Source of the DNA: Thermophilibacter provencensis
GTDB taxonomy: Bacteria; Actinomycetota; Coriobacteriia; Coriobacteriales; Atopobiaceae
Assembly: GCF_030372065.1 (NCBI RefSeq)
Contig: NZ_JAUDEA010000002.1
Location: forward strand, 62,001 to 126,000
Length of the DNA: 64,000 nucleotides
Reading direction: 5' to 3'
This document shows, piece by piece, positions 33,094 through 42,047 of the stretch. Under the pieces are notes generated by a model, which saw only the letters and a program-made list of their open reading frames with translations, was not told where the DNA came from and searched no databases. The position numbers were made by a program, and so were the translations under genes. Numbering within the stretch: the stretch's first letter is position 1; each line of letters begins with the position of its first letter.

Positions 33094-33297
33094 CTAGAGC
33101 TTGCGGACGTTGGAAGCCTGGAGCTTGCCGTTCTGGCCGGTGGTGATGTCGAACTCGACAGCCTGGCCCTCGTCCAGAGTCTTGAAGCCGTCCATCTGAA
33201 TCTCGGAGTAGTGGACGAACAGGTCGTCGCCATCCTCACGAGAGATGAAGCCGTAGCCCTTGTCCGGGTTGAACCACTTGACAGTACCCTGTGCCAT
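33094..33297 (-). CDS. Cold-shock domain protein
   Basis: A 67-aa single-domain RNA/DNA chaperone. RNP1 is KGYGFISRE and RNP2 is [10 protein letters not shown]; the start [13 protein letters not shown] is typical CspA family. Two ATGs are in frame; the one at 33297 gives the standard length. It has a 5' leader of over 100 bp with two hairpins and its own terminator, as expected of a thermally or growth-controlled single gene. Confidence 0.96.
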   Translation of the reverse strand: MAQGTVKWFNPDKGYGFISREDGDDLFVHYSEIQMDGFKTLDEGQAVEFDITTGQNGKLQASNVRKL

Positions 33298-33317
33298 GTC
33301 GTGCCTTTCTTTCATAC

Positions 33318-33375
33318 GCCCCGCGGGGCAAAAGCTGCGCTTGCGCGCGATACCCGTAGCCGTTAGGCCACGGGT
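33318..33375 (-). promoter_or_regulatory. Structured 5' leader of the cold-shock gene
   Basis: Two stems lie upstream of the ATG: GCCCCGCGGGGC at 33318-33329 and a ten-pair hairpin at 33352-33375 (ACCCGTGGCC with loop TAAC on the minus strand). A TAAGAT -10-like box lies just upstream (minus strand, near 33380-33385). Confidence 0.45.
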
Positions 33376-33466
33376 GATATCTTACCCCGAAATCGCCGAG
33401 ACGAACACGACAATCCACTGAGGGGCAAAACCGGGCCGGTGACGCTCGGACTCGCTGCTACCGCCC

Positions 33467-35344
33467 CTAGTACTCCTGCGCAAGCGGCGTGGTGCGCAGG
33501 GTGAGCGGCTCGGCAGCCTCAGCGGAGACGGTGATCTTGTAGGTGAAGGTGACCGTCTCGCCGGCGCGGGCGTGCGCCCTCACGCGGATGAGAGGCAGAC
33601 CGCTCAGCGTCTCGTGGGCGATGCCGTAGTCCTCGATGATGCCGTCCTCGCTCCAGGCAAAGTCGGTGATGTTGCCGCCGGCGGGAGCGAGGAAGAAGCA
33701 GAAGACGATCATGTCGGAGTTATCGCGCTTGTCGCCGTTTGAACCGTGAATGTAGAGCGGGGAGGAATCGGCCTCCTCCTGGGTGATGTTGTTCGTGAGA
33801 GTGGTGGTCACGTTGTAGGTGGTGGTGCCGTCGGCGTTCTTAGTGCCCTCGTCCCAGGTGGTGTTGCTCGAGGTGTACCAGTTGATCTTGCTGTACGTGT
33901 CGTCATTGAAGTAGACGCCGAGGACGGGCTTTATGGGGTCAGTGTCGATGCCTCCGTCAAAACCAAAGGTGACCATGAGGTTCTGCTCGGTCTCGTCGAC
34001 CATCCACATGAGGACGCGACCCTCCTTGCCGCACTGCTCGATGACGTCAAAGAGCTGGTTCATGTCCGCATTGCCGAGGTTGCCCATGATCTGTTCGAAG
34101 GCAAGGCCCGCAACGGAGGAGAAATACGCGTCCTGGACGTCTCCGTCGTTCCCATACTTCCAATAGGTGTCGCTGAGAAGAACCTTGGCGGCGTTGGTAC
34201 CGTCGACGAGCGTGCCGTCAGGGGCGGTGAAGCTGCCGGTGAGCGAGAGAAGCCGCTGCAGGAAAACTGGGTCAAGGGCAATCACGCCGTTGACGTCACC
34301 AAAGCCCTCCTGGAGCCAGTACTCGCGCGCCATCTCACCCACGCGGGTGAAGTCGGGCGTGCAGTTCACCTGGGCGGGGTCCGTGTCCATGTTCGTGGCG
34401 ATGGCCGCAACCTCCTCCTCGGTGATCTCAACCTTAAGGCCAGGGTCATGCAGGATGGAGGTGAACTCGCCCATCTGGATGACGCCGTCGGTGATGGTGA
34501 CGGTTCCCCATGCGCCGGGGAGGCCGCCGGTGGTGCGCAGCTCGGCATTGTTCTGGGCAATGACGAGGTAGGTGCGGGTCTGGCCGTTGGCGCCCAGCAT
34601 CTGGGGAAGCACGTCGAGCACGGGCTGGAGCTGGTCAACGAGCCCCTGAACCTGCCCGACGGGCTCCTGAACGCGAGAGAGGACGTCGCGCAGCTGCGGG
34701 ATGTGCGCCTCGGGAAGCGAGGCGATCTGCGACACCGCCTCCTGGATGACGGGGGTCGCCGAGCGGAGCGAGTCCGCGAGCGTCTGGATGAGGCCGACGT
34801 TGATGGCGCCATTCTGGAAGATGTCCGAGAGCTTGATGCCGGAGATGCTGCTCGTCACCGGAACGAGCGCGTCATTCACGAGACTGTGCGCTGCGGAGCC
34901 GAGCGTCTGCACGGAGCGGATGTCCTCACCCACCACAGGGATGAGCGTGGCAACGTCCCAGAGCGGCGTGTGAACCTCGGAGTTGATGGCGTTGGTCTTC
35001 TCCACGATGGTGCCCATCGAGGCGGAGAGCGCGTCGGCGTCGCCGTTCTGAAGGCTCTCGGAGAGCGTGGAGGCCTGTGCCATGATTTGGGAGGCGTCGT
35101 CCTTCACCGTCATGGCGGACTGGTAGAGCATGAAGCCCACCGTTCCGCCCACAACGAGTACCACGGCAACAACGGCGGCGATCACAATGGCAACGATGCG
35201 GCCGCGATGACCGCCGTTTCCACCTCCCTTGCGAGCCTGGGCGTAGTAGGCGGCATCGGAGCGAGAGTGGGCGGAGGCCATGCCGGAGACCTTCTCGGGT
35301 TGCTCCTTGGGCTGCGACGTGTTGGGGGCAAAGTGCGAAGCCAC
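33467..35344 (-). CDS. DUF4012 membrane-anchored surface protein
   Basis: A 625-aa protein with a short basic cytoplasmic tail, one membrane helix at about residues 50-74 (GRIVAIVIAAVVAVVLVVGG) and a large outside domain. The segment VIAQNNAELRTTGGLPGAWG is the DUF4012 hallmark, a family found near exopolysaccharide genes and related by some to LytR-CpsA-Psr-type systems. The GTG start has GAGG seven bases upstream. Neighbours are wall-active enzymes and glycosyltransferases. Biochemical role not known. Confidence 0.85.
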   Translation of the reverse strand: MASHFAPNTSQPKEQPEKVSGMASAHSRSDAAYYAQARKGGGNGGHRGRIVAIVIAAVVAVVLVVGGTVGFMLYQSAMTVKDDASQIMAQASTLSESLQNGDADALSASMGTIVEKTNAINSEVHTPLWDVATLIPVVGEDIRSVQTLGSAAHSLVNDALVPVTSSISGIKLSDIFQNGAINVGLIQTLADSLRSATPVIQEAVSQIASLPEAHIPQLRDVLSRVQEPVGQVQGLVDQLQPVLDVLPQMLGANGQTRTYLVIAQNNAELRTTGGLPGAWGTVTITDGVIQMGEFTSILHDPGLKVEITEEEVAAIATNMDTDPAQVNCTPDFTRVGEMAREYWLQEGFGDVNGVIALDPVFLQRLLSLTGSFTAPDGTLVDGTNAAKVLLSDTYWKYGNDGDVQDAYFSSVAGLAFEQIMGNLGNADMNQLFDVIEQCGKEGRVLMWMVDETEQNLMVTFGFDGGIDTDPIKPVLGVYFNDDTYSKINWYTSSNTTWDEGTKNADGTTTYNVTTTLTNNITQEEADSSPLYIHGSNGDKRDNSDMIVFCFFLAPAGGNITDFAWSEDGIIEDYGIAHETLSGLPLIRVRAHARAGETVTFTYKITVSAEAAEPLTLRTTPLAQEY

Positions 35345-35449
35345 GATAAAACCTCTATTCGTAGTGATTGCAACTCCCAGAACTTAGCATAGGCTCCCCG
35401 CAGCTTCAACGATGCGGGAAGCCTGCACACAAACCAAAGAAGAGGGACG

Positions 35450-38005
35450 CTATGCCGTCTTGAGGATCAGCTCGATCATAGACGCGATGTTCTCGCCATA
35501 GCCGTCCCCGGGGACCGCCCACCTGCCGTTGAGCTCCTCGAGCGTGGGGGCGCAGCCGCGCGTGACGTACCCAAAGCGAACGTCCACGCACTCGTTCACG
35601 AGATCTTCAGTTGAGGCGTAGGCCTTGAGGTGCTGCACCTGCGCGCGAAGGCCCGTCCTGACGTCCGCAAAGCGGTTGGCACCGTCAACGGGGTTGGAGT
35701 TGACGGCACCCAGCCCGGCGAAGTTGCACCACTCAACCTTGACGGCGCCGCCAAAGCGCAGCCATCCCGTCTCGAGCATCGACTGCGCAAACACAACCTC
35801 GGCACGCACGCCCTCGGTCTTTGCCTCCTCCACGAGAATACGGCAGAAGTCGTCGATCGTAGCCGCGCCCTTCTCGGCGTAGACCGAGGAGGGATACGTC
35901 TCCTCCCCCACCGAGGAGCAATAGTAGCTGGCGAGAAGCGCGGCGCTCGCCTGGGACTCGCCCATGATCGGCGTGCCCTCGCTGTCATCAGACTCGCCGA
36001 GGCCCGGAGTCAGGACGGCATACCAGGCGATGTTCTCATCCACCCATCCGTTCTTGATCATCTGGGAGCGTTCCTTGCCGGAAAGCGTGTAGTGGTGGGT
36101 GCCCACCGTCTCGTAGGGATTGAAGAGTCGGTAGAGCGGCGCTCCGGTGGAGCCCTCGGAGTACCAGGCAATGCCCTCGTCGGACCAGCCGTTCTCGATC
36201 ATCTGCGAGCGCTCGTCGGAGCCCATCGTGTAGTGGTGATCGCCCGACCACTGGTTATAGAGACGGAAGACGCAGTCGCTCTCGGAGCCCGCCCTCGGGG
36301 CCTCCCACGCCACGCCCTCGCTCGCCCAGCCCTGGTAGACGAGGACGTTTCTCTCGGCGTCATCTGCCGTGTAGAGGTGCTGGCCGGTGTAGGGGTTGTA
36401 AAGCCGCCAGAGCGTGGTGATCTCTCGCGCCGTCCCGGTGGCGGCGCGACCCTCCGCGGCGCCGGTCTTGAGGTAGTGGTAGTAGTAGCCCGCCATCGTG
36501 GCGCCAAAGAGCGCACGGGCGTCCACGTTTCCAACGTCGTTCTTGTAGAAGATGGGGTCAAACGAGGAGCTCGCACGGTAGCCGGACGCCATGCCCACCG
36601 TGAGGAAGTGGTGGAGCGCGCCCAGCTCGTCCTCGGCCACCTCGGCGGCGTACGCGCGCTCGTAGTAGCTCTCGTCATAGACGGGAGAGAGGTCCTCGGC
36701 GCCGACCTTCTTCAGACCATAGGCCTGCGCGATGCCCTCGGCGTCAGCGATGCCAAGGTTGGCGAGCTTCTCGTCACTATTGAGAAACGCCTCGTAGTCG
36801 CTGCGGTTGTCGATGAAGGCGTGCTCCACGATGATGCCGGGGATGCCGGCCTTGCGAGCGTGGCGGATGATGCCGTAGTAGTCGCCGATGGAGCCGTCGG
36901 AGTACTGGTAGCTCTCGCCGGTGACGGTCCTCGTCTTGACGCCGCGCCAGAACAGACCAAGCTCCTCGAGCTCGTCCAGGATCTCCTTGCCGACCTTCTC
37001 GCCCACGGCGTGGGTCTCGTTGTTGTACTCGCCGTCATAGGGCGCCCACACCTCGGCGCCGTAGGCCGACGTGTTGCTGTCCCCTCCGCCGATGGCATTG
37101 AGGTGCAGGCTCACCACGATGTCGGCGTTTTGCCGGATGGCGTCGATCACGCGGTCGGAGAGCGTCTTGTACTCAAAGCGCTCGCGTGTCATGACCACCT
37201 GGACGTTGCCATAGGTCTCGAGCTCCCTGCGGCACGCCTCGGTTATCTTCCAGTTGAGCTCCTCCTCGCGCGCGCCGTCAACGCCCGTCGCACCGGCCTC
37301 GGTGGGCCGGCCGTTCTCGCCCTCGGAGTGGCCGGGGTCAAGGGCCACCACCACAACGTAGTCCGTGGAGCTCTCGGAGCTCTTTCCAGAAAGGGAGCGC
37401 GCACTGGCACCGGCACCTGAGGGAGATTTAACGCCCTCCTCAGACGCGGCCACGCCCGCGGCAACGGAGGCAACCTCCTCGGGCTCCCCCGCCGCGGAGG
37501 AGGCGGTCACCGTCGTGGCAATCTCATCCCCCTCGGAGAGCGCCTGCGCACCCTCCTCAACGGCAAACGAGCGCACGGCGTCATCGCAGTCCGAGAAGTC
37601 AACGAGCACGGAGGACCCGTCCTCAAGGGACAGCGCAAGGGAGGAGACAACATACGAGCCCGCCTCCTCCGCGACAAACGAGAAGAGCAGCGCACGCGCA
37701 GAGGAGCACGAAAGCTCAACGATCATGGAATCGCCGCTCTCCCCACACTCGATGCAAAGGCTCGCGGAGAGCACCTGAGCAGCAGAAGCCACGTCCTCAA
37801 GGGGCGAAACCACAACATTTTGCTCGCCGCCCAGAGAGAGGCGCGAACGGTCAAGGTAAAGGTAACGGATGGCCTGCGAGGAGGGCAGCGTTGGGCTGGA
37901 CGCCTCCGCGGCATAGGCCGTCCCGGAGGCGGCCAGGGTAAGGCCGGCTGCAACGGGAAGGGAGAGCAGGGCGTCTCGTCTGGTTACGTTTGCGGTGCGG
38001 GACAT
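35450..38005 (-). CDS. Bifunctional amidase/glucosaminidase autolysin with DUF5648 repeats
   Basis: An 851-aa exported protein. The signal peptide carries twin arginines (VTRRDALLSLPVAAG), suggesting Tat export. Order: an unassigned N-terminal domain; N-acetylmuramoyl-L-alanine amidase type 3 with Zn ligands in DPGHSEG, the EEELNW region and VSLHLNA, and catalytic Glu in IIVEHAFIDN; a repeat pair of the FDPIFYKNDVGNVDA type; three DUF5648 repeats (WRLYNPYTGQHLYT, FRLYNQWSGDHHYT, YRLFNPYETVGTHHYT); and a GH73 glucosaminidase-like domain with Glu in QSMLETGWLRFGG. It would cut both the glycan-peptide bond and the glycan strand. The ATG at 38005 follows AGGGGG and begins the signal peptide; the upstream extension to 38092 is rejected. 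Confidence 0.9.
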   Translation of the reverse strand: MSRTANVTRRDALLSLPVAAGLTLAASGTAYAAEASSPTLPSSQAIRYLYLDRSRLSLGGEQNVVVSPLEDVASAAQVLSASLCIECGESGDSMIVELSCSSARALLFSFVAEEAGSYVVSSLALSLEDGSSVLVDFSDCDDAVRSFAVEEGAQALSEGDEIATTVTASSAAGEPEEVASVAAGVAASEEGVKSPSGAGASARSLSGKSSESSTDYVVVVALDPGHSEGENGRPTEAGATGVDGAREEELNWKITEACRRELETYGNVQVVMTRERFEYKTLSDRVIDAIRQNADIVVSLHLNAIGGGDSNTSAYGAEVWAPYDGEYNNETHAVGEKVGKEILDELEELGLFWRGVKTRTVTGESYQYSDGSIGDYYGIIRHARKAGIPGIIVEHAFIDNRSDYEAFLNSDEKLANLGIADAEGIAQAYGLKKVGAEDLSPVYDESYYERAYAAEVAEDELGALHHFLTVGMASGYRASSSFDPIFYKNDVGNVDARALFGATMAGYYYHYLKTGAAEGRAATGTAREITTLWRLYNPYTGQHLYTADDAERNVLVYQGWASEGVAWEAPRAGSESDCVFRLYNQWSGDHHYTMGSDERSQMIENGWSDEGIAWYSEGSTGAPLYRLFNPYETVGTHHYTLSGKERSQMIKNGWVDENIAWYAVLTPGLGESDDSEGTPIMGESQASAALLASYYCSSVGEETYPSSVYAEKGAATIDDFCRILVEEAKTEGVRAEVVFAQSMLETGWLRFGGAVKVEWCNFAGLGAVNSNPVDGANRFADVRTGLRAQVQHLKAYASTEDLVNECVDVRFGYVTRGCAPTLEELNGRWAVPGDGYGENIASMIELILKTA

Positions 38006-38205
38006 AGAACCCCCTGTGAAAGACGCGGTTACACAGCGCTTCATTCTACTGTCCCTCCCCCTACCCACCTCCCGGCACCTGGATTTCTCCATTACCCTTG
38101 AGCTGCTCGTTGAGTGTTTGCTGAGAATTGCCCCAAAGCCCCGCTTGGGAAGGCTCCCGATTCCCTAAACTAAGACGTGTTGGAACCTCGAGAGTTAGGG
38201 TGCAG

Positions 38206-40638
38206 ATGAAGATCGCCTCCGCGCTGCTCTGCCGAGCGAGCGAGAAGATTTACGAGAAGCTTGTTGTGAGGGGCGTTCCTGCGTCACATGACGTGTGCGC
38301 GATCTTTGACGAGGCCTCGCCGGAGCGCACGGTGCCCTGTGCCCTCTTCCCCCTTGGGGAGCCCAGGGCAGACGAGCGCACCCTCGTGGCGGTCTCCCCC
38401 ATCGTTGACGTTCCCAAGGCCTCCTACGCCATAGCCGAGTACGACGAGCATGGACGCCTCGTCCAGAGCGTCCGCCGTACCATAGACTACGAGGCCGCAA
38501 AGTGGACCTCGCGCCTCAACTACAAGCTCCGCCCTGAGAAGTGCGCCGAGATTCGCCTCTTTGACGAGGGCAGGCTCTCCACGCTCTCGGAGATTGTCAT
38601 CAGGCAGATCATCCCCGACCAAGACATGATGATCGTTCGCGGCTCCCTCCGCCTTCCCTCCGCAGGCGAGCACGACGTGCGCCTCGCCTGCCTCGACGAG
38701 CACCTCATGCCCGCAGGCGCCGCATTTCTCAACATGGGCGAGCACGATGACAGCTCGCGTGCGTCTCGCCACGCGGGGCTCCTTGTCCATGACTTCTCGG
38801 TGCGTCTGCCCATCTCCTCCGGCAGGCTCTTCTTCTTTGGCTGGGACGAGCGCCACCCGGGCTCCTACGTCTGCCACGAGCTCTGGCCCGAGCGCAAGGA
38901 GGAGCTCCTGAACGAGATGCGCCACCGCTACATGAGCGCCGGGCTTGATCCCTACTACGCCGAGTGGCTGCGCCTCAAGCGGCCCAACCTCCTCGAGCAG
39001 GAGCTCCAGCGACGCTGCGAGCTCCCCGGCGCGCCGAGCTTCTCGCTCGTGGTGCCTCTCTTCCAGACGCCTGCCAACCTTTTCACCGAGATGGTGGACT
39101 CCGTTCGCGCGCAGACCTACGCCCGCTGGGAGCTCGTGCTCGTAAACGCGTCCCCGGAAAACGCCGATCTCTGCTCCCTCGTTGAGAGGGCATGCTCCGA
39201 TGACGAGCGGATACGCTGCGTCACGCTCGAGAAGAACCTCGGCATCTCCGGTAACACCAACGCCGGCATCGAGCGCGCCACCGGCGACTTTGTCGCGTTT
39301 CTTGACCACGATGACTTCATCGAGCCCGACACGCTCTTCGAGTACGCTCAGGCCGTCAGCGAGCACCCCGACACCGACCTCCTCTACTGCGACGAGGACA
39401 TTCTCGACCTCGACGGGGTTCTCAAGGCGCCCTTCTTCAAGCCTGACCTTGACGTTGACCTGCTGAGGACCAAGAACTACATCACGCACCTCCTCACCAT
39501 CCGCCGCAGCCTCCTTGCCGAGCTCGAGCCCTCCACGCCCGAGTTTGACGGCGCCCAGGACCACCACATGACGCTTCAGGCCGTCGAGCGCGCGCGTCGC
39601 GTGACGCACGTGCCGCGTGTCCTCTACCACTGGCGCGTGTGCGAGGGCTCCTCCTGCGGCAACCCCGAGAGCAAGCTCTATGCCGTCAAGGCCGGCATCC
39701 TCGCCGTCTCCGAGCACCTCACGCGCTGCGGGATCTCGGCGCGCGTTGAGGAGGGCGACTACCCCTTCACCTATCGCGTGCTCTACGACGTGCCGCAGCC
39801 CGAGCCGCTCGTCTCGGTGGTCATTCCCTCCTGTGACCATGCGGACGTGCTCAGGGCGTGCATCGACTCGCTCGTCGATAAGACCACGTACCAGAACTAC
39901 GAGATCGTCGTCGTTGAGAACAACAGCCGCGAGCAGGCGACGTTTGACTACTACGAGAGCCTGCCGGAGGCGACCGGAGGACGTGCCCGCGTGGTGCGCT
40001 GGGACGGCGAGGGTGGCTTCAACTACTCCAAGCTCATCAACTTTGGCGTCCGCCACGCACGCGGCGAGTACCTTCTGCTGCTCAACAACGACACCGTGCT
40101 CATCACGCCCGAGTGGATGGAGCGCTTCGTGGGCATCTGCGCGCGCGAGGAGGTAGGTGCCGCCGGGGCGCTGCTCTACTACCCCGACGACGTGATCCAG
40201 CACGCGGGCGTAGTGGTGACGGGTGCGGCCAACCACCTCTTTGCCGACATGCCGCGCGGCAACGACGGCTACTTCAACCTCGTCACCTGCCAGCGGCAGC
40301 TCTCCGCCGTCACCGCAGCGTGCATGATGGTGCGCCGCGACGCCTTCGAGCGCGTGGGGGGCTTCGAGGAGGCGCTCGCCGTCTCCTACAACGACGTTGA
40401 CTTCTGCCTCAAGCTCCGTGACGCGGGCTACGTGGTGGTCTACACGCCCGAGGTGCGGATGTACCACCATGAGTCACTCTCGCGCGGGCACGACGAGAAG
40501 CTCGAGGAGCAGGCGCGCCACATCGGCGAGATGGCGCTTCTGAGGGAGCGCTGGCCCATGCACTACGCCAAGGGGGACCCGTACTTCTCGCCGAACGTGC
40601 GTCAGGAGTGGCCGCTCAGCTCTTGGTACCACTTCTAA
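38206..40638 (+). CDS. Glycosyltransferase with two GT2 domains
   Basis: An 810-aa protein. The first ~250 residues are unassigned, then a GT2 domain (SFSLVVPLFQTPANLFTEMVDS, FLDHDDFIEPD, LYCDEDILD), then a second GT2 domain (VSVVIPSCDHADVLRACIDSL, VVENNSREQATFDYYE, LLLNNDTVLITPEW, SYNDVDFCLKLRDAGY). This layout is that of dual glycosyltransferases building rhamnan or O-antigen-like polymers. Start chosen at the ATG at 38206 after AGGGTGCAG; the frame is open further upstream. It diverges from the autolysin gene. Confidence 0.88.
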   Translation: MKIASALLCRASEKIYEKLVVRGVPASHDVCAIFDEASPERTVPCALFPLGEPRADERTLVAVSPIVDVPKASYAIAEYDEHGRLVQSVRRTIDYEAAKWTSRLNYKLRPEKCAEIRLFDEGRLSTLSEIVIRQIIPDQDMMIVRGSLRLPSAGEHDVRLACLDEHLMPAGAAFLNMGEHDDSSRASRHAGLLVHDFSVRLPISSGRLFFFGWDERHPGSYVCHELWPERKEELLNEMRHRYMSAGLDPYYAEWLRLKRPNLLEQELQRRCELPGAPSFSLVVPLFQTPANLFTEMVDSVRAQTYARWELVLVNASPENADLCSLVERACSDDERIRCVTLEKNLGISGNTNAGIERATGDFVAFLDHDDFIEPDTLFEYAQAVSEHPDTDLLYCDEDILDLDGVLKAPFFKPDLDVDLLRTKNYITHLLTIRRSLLAELEPSTPEFDGAQDHHMTLQAVERARRVTHVPRVLYHWRVCEGSSCGNPESKLYAVKAGILAVSEHLTRCGISARVEEGDYPFTYRVLYDVPQPEPLVSVVIPSCDHADVLRACIDSLVDKTTYQNYEIVVVENNSREQATFDYYESLPEATGGRARVVRWDGEGGFNYSKLINFGVRHARGEYLLLLNNDTVLITPEWMERFVGICAREEVGAAGALLYYPDDVIQHAGVVVTGAANHLFADMPRGNDGYFNLVTCQRQLSAVTAACMMVRRDAFERVGGFEEALAVSYNDVDFCLKLRDAGYVVVYTPEVRMYHHESLSRGHDEKLEEQARHIGEMALLRERWPMHYAKGDPYFSPNVRQEWPLSSWYHF

Positions 40639-40698
40639 CGAGGGGGTCTGGACAGCACGGCGCCCATCCCGACCGCGCGCCGAGAAAGCGAGACGTGA

Positions 40699-40721
40699 CG
40701 CGCAGCCCCGAGAGGGGCGCG
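40699..40721. terminator. Hairpin between convergent GT2 and DUF5648 genes
   Basis: GCAGCCCC-GAGA-GGGGCGC stem immediately beyond both convergent stop codons. No good T-run on either strand. Confidence 0.4.
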
Positions 40722-40722
40722 G

Positions 40723-41343
40723 CTACGCGGTGAACCCCCAGGAGTACCAGCCGACGCCCTCCCATTGCCAGCCAAGCTCGAGGAGCGCGTCGCGCTCCTC
40801 GACGCTCATCGTGTAGTGGTGGGTGCCCATCGTGGCATAGGGGTTAAAGAGGCGGTAGTTGGGGGTGCGCTGAGAGCTCGCCGACCAGCAGAAGACGCCC
40901 TCGCCCACCCAGCCGATGGTCTGGAGCTGATCGTACTCGTCCCTGCTCGTGGTGTAGTGATGCTCCCCCTGCGGGGAGTACGGGTTGTAGAGACGATAGA
41001 TGGGCCAGTAGTCGTCATTTTCCGGGAGGTCCTCAAACATGCCGACGAGCCCCGCGCTCGCCGGGTCGTCCTCCCCGCCAGACTCGACTGACCAGCCGAT
41101 CTTGGCCAGGGCATCGCGCTCCGCGGCGTCCGTGGTAAAGAGGTGCTCGCCAGAATACGGGTTGTAGAGACGATAGAAGGAAACGTGGTTCTCGTCGCTC
41201 TCGTAGGCGGCGTTGGCGGGGTCATCTGCCGACCAACCCGGCGTCTGCCAGCCCATGAGCGAGCCGCCCGCGGCAAGTGCGGCAACGGGGACGGCAGCGA
41301 GCGCAAGGGCGAGCGCAGAGATGACGAGCGTTCTCTTCTTCAT
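40723..41343 (-). CDS. Secreted protein consisting of DUF5648 repeats
   Basis: A 206-aa exported protein: signal peptide (MKKRTLVISALALALAAVPV), then about 160 residues that are three DUF5648 repeats (YRLYNPYSGEHLFT, YRLYNPYSPQGEHHYT, YRLFNPYATMGTHHYT) with a 25-residue acidic insert after the first. No catalytic domain. GAGGGG precedes the ATG at 41343; the upstream extension lacks a leader. A second repeat-only gene follows upstream on the same strand. A free envelope-binding module or adhesin is a reasonable guess only. Confidence 0.88.
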   Translation of the reverse strand: MKKRTLVISALALALAAVPVAALAAGGSLMGWQTPGWSADDPANAAYESDENHVSFYRLYNPYSGEHLFTTDAAERDALAKIGWSVESGGEDDPASAGLVGMFEDLPENDDYWPIYRLYNPYSPQGEHHYTTSRDEYDQLQTIGWVGEGVFCWSASSQRTPNYRLFNPYATMGTHHYTMSVEERDALLELGWQWEGVGWYSWGFTA

Positions 41344-41401
41344 GACAACCCCTCGACGATGAAAGCTTCCACAAAGAAGGATATAACAACTCGCCAAGAA
41401 A

Positions 41402-41431
41402 GGCGCCGGGCCGCCCCCCAGGGACGGCCCG
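41402..41431 (-). terminator. Probable terminator after the 41457-41975 gene
   Basis: On the minus strand, CGGGCCGTCCC and GGGGCGGCCCG pair around TGG, then GCGCCTTTCTT. Confidence 0.6.
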
Positions 41432-41456
41432 AGCAGCGTTTATGTGAGCGCAAGCG

Positions 41457-41975
41457 CTATGCGCCCTTCTGATTGGTATAGAACCAGGCAACCCCCTCGT
41501 TGACCCAACCTGCCTCAACGAGTGCCTCGACCTCGTCCTTGTCCTGCGTGAAGTGGTGGTACGCGTGCGAGACGTAGGGGTTGTAGAGGCGGTAGACGGG
41601 GATGCCGTAGAGGTTTCCGGAGTAGAAGACGATGCCCTCACCGACCCAGCCGACCTTCTTGAGCTCGGCGTACTCGTCCTTGTCGGAAGTGTAGTGGTGG
41701 TCGTCCGTGTAGGGGTTGTAGAGGCGGTAGAGGATCCAGCTCTTTCCCTCAGCGGCATAGCAGGCGGACGCCTCGGGGTTGAAAGAGTCGCTGACGGACG
41801 CCTCCCACTCCGCGACCTGCTCGTCGGTTATGGTCCAGCTGTCGGGAATCTCCACCACGCGGTTGGGCCAGTCCTCCGCAAGCGTGGTCTTGATCTCGCG
41901 GGCGCCGGCAACGCCCGGGACGAGCGCGAGGGCCAGGGCCAGGCCCGCCGCAGCAACAAACAGGTGCTTTCTCAT
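41457..41975 (-). CDS. Secreted protein with two DUF5648 repeats
   Basis: A 172-aa exported protein with signal peptide MRKHLFVAAAGLALALALVPG, a 60-residue non-repeat region (DSWTITDEQVAEWEASVSDSF) and two DUF5648 repeats of the second/third type (YRLYNPYTDDHHYT, YRLYNPYVSHAYHHFT), the last ending NEGVAWFYT. The usual first-type repeat is missing. AAGGAC precedes the ATG. Tandem with the 40723-41343 gene but separated by a probable terminator. Confidence 0.88.
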   Translation of the reverse strand: MRKHLFVAAAGLALALALVPGVAGAREIKTTLAEDWPNRVVEIPDSWTITDEQVAEWEASVSDSFNPEASACYAAEGKSWILYRLYNPYTDDHHYTSDKDEYAELKKVGWVGEGIVFYSGNLYGIPVYRLYNPYVSHAYHHFTQDKDEVEALVEAGWVNEGVAWFYTNQKGA

Positions 41976-42047
41976 GCGTCCTTCTCACGTACTGAATGTC
42001 AACTGAGAGACACTATAGCCTTTGAGCGCCCTCCCGTAAGAATTGCG

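Noticed and set aside
35630-37420. 596-codon plus-strand open frame opposite the autolysin
   Set aside because: Lies wholly inside a gene with two identifiable enzyme domains on the other strand.
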